64,000 nt of DNA from CAYOBW01 sp964402115 (GCA_964402115.1 CAYOBW010000004.1:1-64000), one strand, 5' to 3'; counted from the stretch's first letter, positions 45,582 through 55,193 are shown. The notes: generated from the sequence alone by a model not told the origin. Translations and numbers: made by a program.

Positions 45582-47824
45582 CTGCTCCGGAGATCACCGG
45601 ATTCGAGATCCTCGAAAAGCTGGGCACGGGCGGCATGGCGACCGTTTGGAAGGCCCGCCAGCTTTCCCTCGACCGCATCGTGGCGATCAAGGTGCTGCCG
45701 ACGCAGCTTGCCAGCGATCCCGCCGACATCGAGCGCTTCCAGCGCGAGGCGCAGGCGACAGCGAAGCTGAAGAACTCAGGCATTGTCCAGGTGTACGATG
45801 CGAATGCGGAGAGCGGCGTCTACTACTTCGTGATGGAGTATGTCGCGGGCTACACCGTCGGCGACTGGATCCGGCGCAAGCATGTGCTGACGCCCGATGA
45901 AGCGTTGACTGTGGGGGAGTGCGTGGCGCGCTCGCTCGATTACGCCTGGCGCAGCGCCGGCATGATTCACTGCGATATCAAGCCGGACAACGTGCTCATC
46001 GATGCCGACGGCACCGTGAAGGTGGCCGACCTGGGGCTTTCGCGCACGATCAGCGCCATGATGGCCGACAGCGCGTCCGACGAAATCATGGGCACCCCGG
46101 CCTACATGGCACCCGAGCAGGTGGAGGGGGCGGCGGACTTGGATTGCCGGGCCGACATCTATGCGCTGGGCGGCATGCTTTACCACCTGGTCACCGGGAA
46201 GATGCTGTTCCAGGGAAATCCCGAAGAGCAGATCATGGTGAAGCAGGTGACGGAGCAGGTCGAGGACGCGCTGGACGTCCACCCGAAGGTGCCGCACTCC
46301 GTCTGCTGGCTGCTGGAACGTATGCTCGCCAAGGACCGGGCTCACCGGCCGCACGACTGGGCGGAGGTGCTCTCCGACCTGGAGCGGGTCAAGTCCGGCA
46401 TTCCGCCGGCCGCGAAGCTCCCCCCGGGGGCGACGAGTACCATGCGGCGCAGCCGCCGGCGCAGGGAGCGGGATTTTGCGCGGCAGGCGGCGAAGGCCAA
46501 AGCGAAGCCGGCCGGAACCGGGCTGGGCGTGCTGACAACGGTGGTTGTGGTGGTGGCGGCAGCCGTGGGCGGCTATCATCTGCTGTCCCTTCAAGGCTGG
46601 GTGCCGGCGCTCAAGCTGCCGGCCGCGGGCGGGGCGAACGCGGCGACGAATGCGAGCGTGCGTACGCCGCCGGTCGACCCCGCGCTGGCCCGCGCGCAGC
46701 AGCGTTTTGCGGAGGCCGAGACTTATGCGCGCCAGCATCCGCTGGCCCTCGCCGATGTGGCGGCGCAGTTCGATCGCGTCGCCGTGGATACCGCTGGCAC
46801 GCGGTTCGCCCAGGAGGCTGCCGGCCGCGCCCGCCAGGCGCGCGAACAACTCGTGCGCGAGACGCAGTTCGTCCTGGATCGGCTGCACCGGCAGGCGGAG
46901 CGCAGCGTGCAGGCGGGCAATTTCGCGGAAGCGATCCGGCTGTACGAAGCGTATGACGGCCCGCTGGCTGCCCGCACCGCGGACGGCCGCAAGAGCGCGG
47001 TGGCCGCCTTGCGCACGCAGCAGGCCGCGGCTGCCACGGCAGCCGAAGAACGCGCCGCGATCCTTCGTCAGCGGGCCGAACAGGCGCTTCAGGAAAGCTG
47101 CGCGCTGGTCGTGAGCGGTCGGGTTGCCGACGCGCACGCGTCGCTGGTCGATGTCGCCAAGGAGCTGGCCGGGCAGCAGGGCGCGGAGGAGCTGCGCTCC
47201 GCGGCGATCGTCCTTGGGCGCGCGTCGCGGATCGATGCCGAGATTCTGCAAACCTTTGCCTCGGCCGTGGGCACGGTAATACCCGTTGAGCTTGCCGGCG
47301 GCGCGCGGAACGTGCAGATCGTCGGTGTGGCGAACGGCAGCGTGCAGGCGCTCGATCGCACGGATGGGGGTGCGGGGAGAGAGCTGTCGCTCACGGCGAA
47401 GGACCTGGGCCTGAAGGAGCGGCTGACCCGGCTCGGCATGTTGGACGGGGCACACGTGGGACTGGTGCGTGGGGCTCTCGCTGCCGGGGCAAAGGCCTAC
47501 GGCCACGCGCGGACCAGCTTCCAGGCCGTGCCCGTGCCGTACCGTGACCGGCTGCTCGCCGCCGTGGTCATGGCGGAGCAGGCGCAGAACGATGGCGAGG
47601 CGGAGCGCGCGTTCAGGCGGCTGCTGACGGCCGCCGGCCTCACGTTGAACGGCGAGCTGGACCTCGAGGCGGTGCGCAAACGACTGGCCGATGTGGGTTT
47701 GACGGAGGACGAGCGCACGCGACTGAGGGACCTGATCGCCGCGTTCCGGGCGGTGTACGGGCAGAGCGCCTTCGCGCGCAAGGCCGAACCGTGCCTGGCA
47801 GATCTCGCCAGTCGCATCAAGTAG
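45578..47824 (+). CDS. membrane-anchored Hanks-type Ser/Thr protein kinase
   Basis: 748 residues. Kinase domain 1-about 270: GTGGMATVW glycine loop, catalytic Lys38 (VAIKVLP), HCDIKPDN at 131-138 (Cys instead of Arg, so a non-RD kinase), DLG at 151-153 instead of DFG, and MGTPAYMAPEQ as activation-segment end. A basic stretch RRSRRRRERD precedes one transmembrane helix at about 315-335. The remaining about 400 residues are alpha-helical, Ala/Gln-rich, probably coiled coil or TPR-like, outside the membrane. Start ATG 45578 overlaps the zinc-finger gene by 4 nt. It may signal to the FHA-containing Tad motor (inference). Confidence 0.92.
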   Translation: MTAPEITGFEILEKLGTGGMATVWKARQLSLDRIVAIKVLPTQLASDPADIERFQREAQATAKLKNSGIVQVYDANAESGVYYFVMEYVAGYTVGDWIRRKHVLTPDEALTVGECVARSLDYAWRSAGMIHCDIKPDNVLIDADGTVKVADLGLSRTISAMMADSASDEIMGTPAYMAPEQVEGAADLDCRADIYALGGMLYHLVTGKMLFQGNPEEQIMVKQVTEQVEDALDVHPKVPHSVCWLLERMLAKDRAHRPHDWAEVLSDLERVKSGIPPAAKLPPGATSTMRRSRRRRERDFARQAAKAKAKPAGTGLGVLTTVVVVVAAAVGGYHLLSLQGWVPALKLPAAGGANAATNASVRTPPVDPALARAQQRFAEAETYARQHPLALADVAAQFDRVAVDTAGTRFAQEAAGRARQAREQLVRETQFVLDRLHRQAERSVQAGNFAEAIRLYEAYDGPLAARTADGRKSAVAALRTQQAAAATAAEERAAILRQRAEQALQESCALVVSGRVADAHASLVDVAKELAGQQGAEELRSAAIVLGRASRIDAEILQTFASAVGTVIPVELAGGARNVQIVGVANGSVQALDRTDGGAGRELSLTAKDLGLKERLTRLGMLDGAHVGLVRGALAAGAKAYGHARTSFQAVPVPYRDRLLAAVVMAEQAQNDGEAERAFRRLLTAAGLTLNGELDLEAVRKRLADVGLTEDERTRLRDLIAAFRAVYGQSAFARKAEPCLADLASRIK

Positions 47825-48003
47825 GTTCGGGAGGCCATCGCGTACTGGGTATCGGCTTGGTGAATGACTCGTTCGTTGATGATACTGAATAGGTTCTGGT
47901 GCCGGTCGTGTTCCGCTGCGTGCGGGTTCGTTGACCGTTACCGATTGGCTTTGCTGGGACCTGAAGCGCGAAACTGCGTGTACCAGGGTCATTGGATCAG
48001 GAT

Positions 48004-48426
48004 ATGGACCGGGTAACCAAGTCGACTCGAAGCAGGATAATGGCGTCGGTCCAGACGCGCAACACGGGTGCGGAGAAGTCCGTTCGATCCATCGTTCATC
48101 GGCTTGGTTATCGCTATTCGCTTGTGCGCAACGACTTGCCGGGAAGACCTGACTTGGCGTTTGTGAGCAGACGCAAGGTGCTCTTCGTTCACGGGTGTTT
48201 CTGGCATGGGCACACCTGCCGCTACGGCCGGTTGCCCAAGAGCAGGCTCAGCTACTGGCAGCCGAAGCTCGCAGCAAACAAGGCTCGTGATCGCAGGCAG
48301 GTTGATAGGTTGAGGAAGACAGGTTGGTCTGTCATGATCGTTTGGCAGTGTCAACTCCGGCAACGTGATCGGCTGGAAGCGAGGATCAGGAGCTTCTTGG
48401 ATGGACAATCGACCTATAGGCATTGA
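48004..48426 (+). CDS. vsr: very short patch repair endonuclease
   Basis: 140-residue Vsr family nuclease that nicks next to T:G mismatches arising from deamination of 5-methylcytosine. Motifs: SRIMASVQTRNTGAEKSVR, GRPDLAFVSRRKVLFVHGCFWHGH (catalytic Asp and zinc/His), and the C-terminal QVDRLRKTGWSVMIVWQCQ. ATG 48004 chosen; a TTG 12 nt upstream is possible. It overlaps the dcm gene by 26 nt, as in many R-M loci. Base composition is visibly less GC-rich than its neighbours. Confidence 0.92.
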   Translation: MDRVTKSTRSRIMASVQTRNTGAEKSVRSIVHRLGYRYSLVRNDLPGRPDLAFVSRRKVLFVHGCFWHGHTCRYGRLPKSRLSYWQPKLAANKARDRRQVDRLRKTGWSVMIVWQCQLRQRDRLEARIRSFLDGQSTYRH

Positions 48427-49738
48427 CTTGTTCGCGGGTGCTGGAGGCATGTCGCTGGGTTTCGAGCAAGCAGGCTTCGATGTCGCCGCAGCCGTTGAGA
48501 TTGACCCGATACATGCCGCCGTCCACCACTTCAACTTTCCCGCGACTGTCGTCCTTGCTCGGTCGATTGTCGGCCTGACCGGGGAAGAGTTGCGGTCGCT
48601 CTCCGGTCTCGGTCGGAGGGCGGTCGATGTCGTATTTGGCGGTCCTCCGTGTCAGGGGTTCTCGCTAATCGGGCATCGAATGCTGGATGACACCCGAAAC
48701 CAACTGGTCAAGGAGTTCGTTCGGCTTGTTGCTGAACTCGATGCTCGGACCTTCGTTTTCGAGAACGTCAAGGGTCTCACGATCGGCAAGCAGCGCATAT
48801 TTCTCGAATCTGTCATTGAGGCGTTCGGGGACATGGGCTATGGCGTGCGGGTCCCGTGGCGGGTGTTGAACGCGATGAACTACGGCGTTCCACAAGACCG
48901 GCAGCGCTTGTTCCTGTTTGGCGCAAAGAAGGGTGTCCCGCTGCCGAACTACCCGGATGCAACCAGCACGACGGAGATCGACCTTTTCGGGCGGAACGGC
49001 AAGACGCGCACTCCGACATGCCTCGATGCGCTCGCTGACCTGCCAGATGCCGAGCGGTGGGACGAGCTGATGACGTCCGATTCGGTGTTGAGCGACAAGG
49101 CTGGCACCGCAACGGACTACTCGCGCGAACTACGTTGCATGACCGACGATGCTTGGCACTTCGGCTTCGTCCGTAACTGGCAGCCCGATGTACTCACCTC
49201 CAGCATGCGAACGGTGCATACCGACATCTCCAGAAAACGTTTTACTGCAACGCGCGAGGGTGAAGTCGAGCCAATCTCCCGCTTCTTCAAACTGGCGCGA
49301 CATGGTGTCTGCAACACACTTCGTGCTGGAACGGATTCGGCGAGGGGAGCGTTCACCAGCCCACGGCCCATTCATTTTGACTATCCGCGGTGCATTACGG
49401 TTCGTGAAATGGCGCGACTTCACGGTTATCCGGATTGGTTCCGCTTTCACGTCACCAAGTGGCACGGTGCGCGCCAAGTAGGCAACTCGGTGCCTCCACC
49501 GCTTGCCAGAGCAGTCGCTGGTGCGGTCGTTCAGGCTTTGGGAATCGTTCCCGTTCGGCCGCACGGGCGCATCGATCTCGGCCGTTCCGAACTACTGTCC
49601 ATGGACATGCGCGATGCCGCGAGATACTGGAATGTCTCGGTTCCGATTGCAAAACGCGACCGTAAGAACGGTTTGCACAAACGAAAACAGTCCGAGACCG
49701 AGGTGTTCGCCGCTACAGCGATGAGGAGAGTTTCATGA
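48401..49738 (+). CDS. dcm: C5-cytosine DNA methyltransferase
   Basis: 445 residues. All m5C motifs are seen: I (GIDLFAGAGGMSLGFEQAGF), IV with catalytic Cys84 (GGPPCQGFSLIG), VI (FENVKGL), VIII (QDRQRLFLFG) and X (RQVGNSVPPPLARAVAG). A variable target-recognition region of about 170 residues lies between VIII and X. It methylates cytosine in a specific sequence, protecting it from the downstream endonuclease. The C-terminus extends about 40 residues after motif X. Overlaps vsr by 26 nt and the nuclease by 4 nt (ATGA). Confidence 0.94.
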   Translation: MDNRPIGIDLFAGAGGMSLGFEQAGFDVAAAVEIDPIHAAVHHFNFPATVVLARSIVGLTGEELRSLSGLGRRAVDVVFGGPPCQGFSLIGHRMLDDTRNQLVKEFVRLVAELDARTFVFENVKGLTIGKQRIFLESVIEAFGDMGYGVRVPWRVLNAMNYGVPQDRQRLFLFGAKKGVPLPNYPDATSTTEIDLFGRNGKTRTPTCLDALADLPDAERWDELMTSDSVLSDKAGTATDYSRELRCMTDDAWHFGFVRNWQPDVLTSSMRTVHTDISRKRFTATREGEVEPISRFFKLARHGVCNTLRAGTDSARGAFTSPRPIHFDYPRCITVREMARLHGYPDWFRFHVTKWHGARQVGNSVPPPLARAVAGAVVQALGIVPVRPHGRIDLGRSELLSMDMRDAARYWNVSVPIAKRDRKNGLHKRKQSETEVFAATAMRRVS

Positions 49739-50535
49739 GTGCTAAAAAGCGGGCCGATAACAGGTACGCGGCGTTGATCGAGAGCATATTTTGCTGTCGA
49801 TACAAAGATGGGGCGACTGACGTACCTTTCCCTCGCGACGAACTCACGGCAACGGCGAAGAAGTTGGGGATCACGTTGCCGAAGAATCTCGGCGACGCGA
49901 TCTACTCGATCCGGTACAGAATGGCCTTGCCGGAATCTATCGCTCGGACGCAACCACCCGGAAAAGAGTGGGTGATTGAAGGCCGGGGCAAATCCCTATA
50001 TGCATTCCGGTTGGTCTGCATTAATCGTATCCTCCCGAATCCAAGAATGGCCTTCATCAAGATTCCCGATGCGACACCCGAGATAGTATCTGCGTATGCG
50101 CTCTCGGATGAGCAGGCGCTCTTGGCGAAGGTGCGCTATAATAGACTGCTCGACATCTTCCTGGGTGTTGCTGCCTATTCGTTGCAGAACCACCTCCGAA
50201 CGACAGTTCCTGGTCTGGGCCAAGTCGAAATCGACGAAATCTATGTCGCTATCGATAAGCGGGGGCGTCAGTATGTATTGCCCGTGCAGGCGAAAGGCGG
50301 TAATGATCGCTTGTCTACCGTTCAAACCAGACAGGACATAGCCTGTTGCGCAGAGAAGTTTCCGCAACTTCTCTGCCGTGCAATAGCGGCTCAGTTCGTC
50401 GAGTCGAATCTGATTGCCTTGTTTGAGCTCACTCAATCCGCGGACGAGATTCGCATCGTCGAGGAACGGCACTACAAGCTGGTTCCTGCCGACCAGATCT
50501 CGAGTGACGATCTGCGGACGTATGACGTTCGATAG
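49735..50535 (+). CDS. putative type II restriction endonuclease (PD-(D/E)XK-like)
   Basis: 266 residues, directly coupled to the m5C methyltransferase. N-terminal half is winged-helix-like (TATAKKLGITLPKNLGDAIY). The putative nuclease core is VEIDEIYVAIDKRGRQYVLPVQAKGG: two acidic residues and Q-x-K in place of E-x-K, a common PD-(D/E)XK variant. Residues 225-260 are charged (ADEIRIVEERHYKLVP). The recognition site is not readable. Neighbours vsr and dcm make a restriction-modification role highly likely, though family is not recognised by name. Confidence 0.75.
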   Translation: MSAKKRADNRYAALIESIFCCRYKDGATDVPFPRDELTATAKKLGITLPKNLGDAIYSIRYRMALPESIARTQPPGKEWVIEGRGKSLYAFRLVCINRILPNPRMAFIKIPDATPEIVSAYALSDEQALLAKVRYNRLLDIFLGVAAYSLQNHLRTTVPGLGQVEIDEIYVAIDKRGRQYVLPVQAKGGNDRLSTVQTRQDIACCAEKFPQLLCRAIAAQFVESNLIALFELTQSADEIRIVEERHYKLVPADQISSDDLRTYDVR

Positions 50536-50551
50536 ACGGAGAGGTGGAGTT

Positions 50552-53500
50552 TTGCGGCGCAGCCTTTGCGGATCGCTTCTGTGCTTGCTCTGGGTCTGCG
50601 CGCGGGCTTGGGGCTTCAACGCGCCGGAGGCTGCGGACGGTCCGCTGCGGGTGCGGATCCAGGGGCCGGCCAGCGTAACGGCCGCCGGAATTCCGCAGCC
50701 CGTGCGCGTCGTGCTGACGAACAGCGCCGCGCGGCCGCTGGCGTGCACGGTCAAGCTGACCGTCGTGGACCGCTGGCTGGCCGAACCCGGCACGCAGAGC
50801 GTGACCATCCCGCCGCATGGGTGTGCCGTCGCCGCGTTTAACGTGACTGCCGGGGCCGGCACCTACAGCGCGCTCTACCCCATCCACGCAACTGTCTCCG
50901 CCGTGGACGAGGGACAGCCGTTGCTGGCACACCCGATTCTCATTCTCGAAACCCGCCTGCCCGATCCGCCTGCGCCGCCCGTCGAACGTCGCGCTTGGCA
51001 GCCGCTGGCTGTCCCCGGTGAAGGGCGGGTCCTGCTTGCGGACCTGCGCGTACTCCGCGTGGCGTTCTCGCTCTTCGACCGGGCTGCTGCCGAGACCATG
51101 CCCGTAGGTTGGCTGGGCGGGCATCCCACGCATAAGGGCCACGTCGAGGCGTGCCGGCCGGTGCTGGACGGTCGGGCGCGCCCAGCCTTGGGTGGTCATG
51201 TACCCTGGTGGGGCACGGCCGGGCGCCTGCTCATTGAGTATCCCCTGATCCTGCCGGCGGGAACGCCCGCGCGGCTGACCTTCGCGCATGGCCTGCAGCT
51301 CGGGCACCGCGGCGATGGGATCACGTTCCGCGTGCGCGTGGCGCCGCTCGCCGCTCCGGACGGCACGTGGGGGGCTGTCGCCTTCCAGCGGCATGTGACG
51401 ACGACCAACACCTGGGTGCCGGGATCTGTCGACCTCGGCGCGTACGCGGGGCAGCAGATTCGTCTGCAGCTCGAGTGCGATCCCGGCCCGGCTCGCAATA
51501 CGGGGTGGGATCTGGGGTACTGGGCCGAGCCGAAGCTGCTGACCGGCGCGACGCCCGCGGAGGATGACGAGTTGCTGAGCGGCCCGCCCGCCGCGGTGAA
51601 GGCTGTGGAGCTCGGGACGGCCGGGTCCGGCGCGCACCCGTACCGCGTGCGCATCTGGCCCGGCCGCAGGGGACTGCTGGATGCGACATTCGGCTTCGAA
51701 TCAGCCGCGCGGAGCCTGTACGCGCGGGGCTTGCAGGTGCAGGTGGCGGGTGTCCGGCTCGACCGAAGCGACGCCTTTCCCCTGGTGTCGCTGGAGCAGC
51801 GCGCGGTCCGCCAAGGCCTCGAGGTGCGGCACCGCTTTGCCGGGTCCGCCGGGTCGTTTGACCTGCTTGCCGTCGCGCAGTGCCGCGACGGCCGCTTTGA
51901 GATCACGCTCGCCCTGGAGAAGGAACCGGCGCCTGTGCCGTGGCGCGTGACGCGCATCGAGGATCTTGCCCTTGGCGAGTGGGGCGCGACAGCGCGCCAG
52001 GTCTACGCGGGCCTGGGCAACGTGATTCGTGATCCGGGAGTCTTCGAGCTGCCTTTCGATGGTCACCGGCTCGCCAGCTCGTTCGTGGGTTTGGATTTTC
52101 CGGGAGTGTCGGTTGTACTGGCTGTGAACGCCACCCCGGACACGCTGCGTGTGGACCCGGGCGCCCGCCACTACGCGCTGCACACACCGGGGTCCCAGAC
52201 GCTCTCGTGCGTGCCCGCGCCCGACGTGTGGACGGCGCTTTCCACCTGGCGGGCGGGCGGCGATGCCCGCCCGGCGGGCGGCGTGAAGCGCCTGGCGGGG
52301 CGCTTTGTGTTCGATCTATGGGGCGGAGACTACGGCAAGACGGCTGCGGAACTGAAATCGGCGTTTCGCTATGGGCTGACCGATGCGGCGGTGGTATTTC
52401 ACAACTGGCAGCGCTGGGGCTACGACTACCGGCTGCCGGATATCTGGCCGCCGCAGCCCGAGCGCGGCACCGCGGCGGAACTGCGCGAACTGGCCGACAC
52501 CTGCCGCGACGCGGGCGTGCTGTTCGCGCCGCACGACAACTACATCGACATCTACCCCGACGCCGACGACTTTTCCTACGAGCGACACGTGGCGTTCGAT
52601 GCCTCAGGGCGGCCCGTGCGGGCGTGGCTGAACGAGGGTCGTGACGCGCAGTCGTACCGGTTCCGTGCCGACGCCGTCGAGCCGTTCGTACGCCGCAACC
52701 TCGCCCTCATCCGCAAGGGCCTGGCGCCCACCGGCTATTTCATCGACGTGTGGTCGAGCATCGCCCCGTACGACTACTGGACCGCGGACGGCCGCTTCGT
52801 GCCGCGCCCGGTAACGGCGGAGATCTGGGGGAAGCAGTTTGCCTGGATTCGCGACATGCTTGGCGGCGCGCCGCAGATCTCGGAAAGCGGCCACGACCGG
52901 CTCGTGGGCTGGCTGGACGGGGGACAGGCGAACATGCTCCGCGTGGGCGCCCCCGGGGGGGACGGCCGGCGGTCTTGGTGCGTCTGGAATATCCCGCACG
53001 GAGACGCGGAGCGCACGCCCTGGCTCGATGCGGCGTACCACGACGTCTTTGTGCTGCACGGGGCGGGGTACTCAGACCGGTACGAGGGCGGTCTGCCGCG
53101 CGCGCTGCACGGCATCTTCAGCGACGATTACATCTGCACGGAGGTCCTCAGCGGTCACCCGGCGATGGCGCCGCAGGCGTTCGGCCGTGACGTGGTCCGC
53201 AAGTACTGGCTGCTCGCCGACCTCGGCCGGGCCCTGGCGGGGCAGCGGATCGCGTCCGTGGAGTACGTCGGGGACGACCTGCACCGCCAGCGCGTGTCCT
53301 GGTCGAACGGGGCCGTCGTGCATGTGAATAGGGGCACGTCGGATTGGGCCGTGGCGGGCTGCGTGCTGCCGCCGTTCGGCTTCCACGCGCTCGTGCCGGC
53401 GGCGCGCCGCGGCGCGGCGGCCGTGGAGGCGTCCCTTGCGCGAACCGATGGTTTGATTGTCGAGCGCAGCGCAACGCCTGGGCGGCTTTACGTGAATGGC

Positions 53501-54238
53501 CGCCGCCTGGCGGGGGACCGTGCCAGCGTTTGGTGCGAGGTTACGGCCTTTCGCGGGGAGGGCCGGGCCTTCAGCGGGATGCTGACGTGGCGTGCGGAGA
53601 CCCCGATCCCGGCCGGCTGGCGGCCCTTTCTGCACTTCTGCGACGCGGAGGGGGAGATCCTTTTCCAGGGCTGGGTGCAGCAGGAGGGCTTCGATCGCGA
53701 ACAGCGGGGAACGTTCACGACACCGTTCAGCGGCACGCTGCCGGAGGGTTCGGTCAGCGGGCTGGACGTGGAATTGCGGGGTGGCGTGTTTCAACCGACT
53801 TCGGGTCAGCGCTTGGCCATAGCGGGAGAGCAGGACGGGGACCGACGCTGGCGCCACGGTCGCGTGCAATGGCCGGCTGACGGGGCGGCGCCACTGTGGT
53901 CGAAGCCGCCGCAGGCACCCGACCCGGTGCTGGCCCGTGCCAACCCGGCCGAGCGGGTCGTGGACTTCGGGGCGATCGCGACCGCTGATGGCTGCCGCAT
54001 CGAGCACAAGGGCGAGGCGCTGCTGGTGACGCCGCTGCCGGGCGGCCGAGCGGGTGCTCCATTCGTGGCACGCGTGGCGTGGGCGAGGCTGCCGTGGAAG
54101 CTGCCGAAGCCCGTGCAACTCGTCTGCCTCAGCGCGTATGGGAAGACGCTCCGGACAGCACCGGCCGTTGTGGCAGGGGACGGCGCGGTGGTGGTCGAGT
54201 GCAGTCCGGACGTGTTTCAGGTGCGGGTCGGCCCGTAA
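50552..54238 (+). CDS. very large secreted putative glycosidase (TIM-barrel, DUF5696/GH101-like)
   Basis: 1228 residues. Sec signal MRRSLCGSLLCLLWVCARAWG, N-terminal immunoglobulin-like beta domains (about 25-120; LRVRIQGPASVTAAGIPQPV), a beta-sandwich carbohydrate module about 160-330, a GH-like barrel about 560-860 (HNWQRWGYDYRLPDIWPP, ELADTCRDAGVLFAPHDNYI, GYFIDVWSS, ISESGHDRLVGWLDGG with likely acidic catalytic residues), and C-terminal beta domains. TTG at 50552 is preferred as start because AGAGGTGGAG precedes it closely; ATG 50522 would fall inside the nuclease gene. Substrate unknown; family resemblance to endo-alpha-GalNAc-ase barrels is tentative. Confidence 0.75.
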   Translation: MRRSLCGSLLCLLWVCARAWGFNAPEAADGPLRVRIQGPASVTAAGIPQPVRVVLTNSAARPLACTVKLTVVDRWLAEPGTQSVTIPPHGCAVAAFNVTAGAGTYSALYPIHATVSAVDEGQPLLAHPILILETRLPDPPAPPVERRAWQPLAVPGEGRVLLADLRVLRVAFSLFDRAAAETMPVGWLGGHPTHKGHVEACRPVLDGRARPALGGHVPWWGTAGRLLIEYPLILPAGTPARLTFAHGLQLGHRGDGITFRVRVAPLAAPDGTWGAVAFQRHVTTTNTWVPGSVDLGAYAGQQIRLQLECDPGPARNTGWDLGYWAEPKLLTGATPAEDDELLSGPPAAVKAVELGTAGSGAHPYRVRIWPGRRGLLDATFGFESAARSLYARGLQVQVAGVRLDRSDAFPLVSLEQRAVRQGLEVRHRFAGSAGSFDLLAVAQCRDGRFEITLALEKEPAPVPWRVTRIEDLALGEWGATARQVYAGLGNVIRDPGVFELPFDGHRLASSFVGLDFPGVSVVLAVNATPDTLRVDPGARHYALHTPGSQTLSCVPAPDVWTALSTWRAGGDARPAGGVKRLAGRFVFDLWGGDYGKTAAELKSAFRYGLTDAAVVFHNWQRWGYDYRLPDIWPPQPERGTAAELRELADTCRDAGVLFAPHDNYIDIYPDADDFSYERHVAFDASGRPVRAWLNEGRDAQSYRFRADAVEPFVRRNLALIRKGLAPTGYFIDVWSSIAPYDYWTADGRFVPRPVTAEIWGKQFAWIRDMLGGAPQISESGHDRLVGWLDGGQANMLRVGAPGGDGRRSWCVWNIPHGDAERTPWLDAAYHDVFVLHGAGYSDRYEGGLPRALHGIFSDDYICTEVLSGHPAMAPQAFGRDVVRKYWLLADLGRALAGQRIASVEYVGDDLHRQRVSWSNGAVVHVNRGTSDWAVAGCVLPPFGFHALVPAARRGAAAVEASLARTDGLIVERSATPGRLYVNGRRLAGDRASVWCEVTAFRGEGRAFSGMLTWRAETPIPAGWRPFLHFCDAEGEILFQGWVQQEGFDREQRGTFTTPFSGTLPEGSVSGLDVELRGGVFQPTSGQRLAIAGEQDGDRRWRHGRVQWPADGAAPLWSKPPQAPDPVLARANPAERVVDFGAIATADGCRIEHKGEALLVTPLPGGRAGAPFVARVAWARLPWKLPKPVQLVCLSAYGKTLRTAPAVVAGDGAVVVECSPDVFQVRVGP

Positions 54239-54260
54239 AATAAGCAGGGAGGAGCAGCAC

Positions 54261-55193
54261 ATGCGACGAATGGCGGGAGTTGCAGTCTGGGTGTCGCTGT
54301 TGATTGTGTCGGCCGTGCAGAGTGCGGAACGGCGCGAGCTGACGGTTACGGCGAACGAGAGCGTGGAAATGCGTTTCGATGGCCACACGCTTTGGCGGCT
54401 GAATCTGGGCAGCCCGGAAGGAAAACCCTATTTCCACCCGTTGTGCGCGGCCGGCGACTGGCGGACGTTGACGGACTTCCGTCCGGCCGACCACCGCTGG
54501 CACCTGGGATTGTGGTTCTCCTGGAAGTTCCTCAACAAAGCTAACTTCTGGGAGCCCTCGAACGGCACGACGCGCGTCGTAACGTGCGGCGTGACGACCA
54601 ACGCCGACCGTGGCGCGACCGCGACATTCGCGTTGCGGTACGCCGTCGGTCCGCGGGAGGTTATGACCGAGGCCCGCACGGTAAGCATCGCGACGGGCAC
54701 GAACGGGCTGTACACGATGGACTGGGACACGACCTTCACCGCCGGCGACGAGGCGGTGGTCATTGACCGCACCCCGCCGGGGCGCGATAAGGCCGGCAAG
54801 CTGTGGACGTCGGGCGGTTACGCCGGCCTGACGTGGCGGTTCCCTGCCGCGCCCCCGCCGGCCTTGCGGTCGGCCGACGGCACGGAGGGGGCCGAGGTCT
54901 GTGGCACCCGCGCACCCTGGGCCATGGCGGGCTTTGCGCCGGCTGCGGGCGCGGGTGGCGCCACGGTGCTGATGCTGGACCATCCCGGCAATCCGGGACA
55001 CCCCACCGCCTGGTTCGCGCGCACGGGTGTCAACAGCAAGTACCATTTGCTGGGGCAGGGGGTTGTGTTCCACGCGCCGCTGACGGTACCGGCGCGCGGC
55101 ACGCTGCGCCTGCGCTATCGCGTCCTTGTCGCACCGGCAACCCTCTCACCCGCGCAAGCTGCCGCACTCTGGCAGGGTTACGCGGGCTCGTGA
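54261..55193 (+). CDS. DUF6807 (PmoA-family) secreted protein
   Basis: 310 residues with a Sec signal (GVAVWVSLLIVSAVQSA). The DUF6807 pattern appears: LWRLNLGSPEGKPYFHPL, RPADHRWHLGLWFSWKFLNK, NFWE, AGLTWRF and DHPGNPGHPTAWFARTG. In polysaccharide-degrading PVC bacteria these beta-rich proteins accompany glycosidases and Gfo/Idh/MocA oxidoreductases. No catalytic role is established. GGAGG at 54249-54253 supports ATG 54261, 22 nt after the large glycosidase. Confidence 0.85.
   Translation: MRRMAGVAVWVSLLIVSAVQSAERRELTVTANESVEMRFDGHTLWRLNLGSPEGKPYFHPLCAAGDWRTLTDFRPADHRWHLGLWFSWKFLNKANFWEPSNGTTRVVTCGVTTNADRGATATFALRYAVGPREVMTEARTVSIATGTNGLYTMDWDTTFTAGDEAVVIDRTPPGRDKAGKLWTSGGYAGLTWRFPAAPPPALRSADGTEGAEVCGTRAPWAMAGFAPAAGAGGATVLMLDHPGNPGHPTAWFARTGVNSKYHLLGQGVVFHAPLTVPARGTLRLRYRVLVAPATLSPAQAAALWQGYAGS

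Noticed and set aside
47825..48003. att-like repeats or an integrase remnant bordering the restriction-modification module
   Set aside because: No direct repeat with the 3' border near 50535, no tRNA end and no integrase fragment seen.
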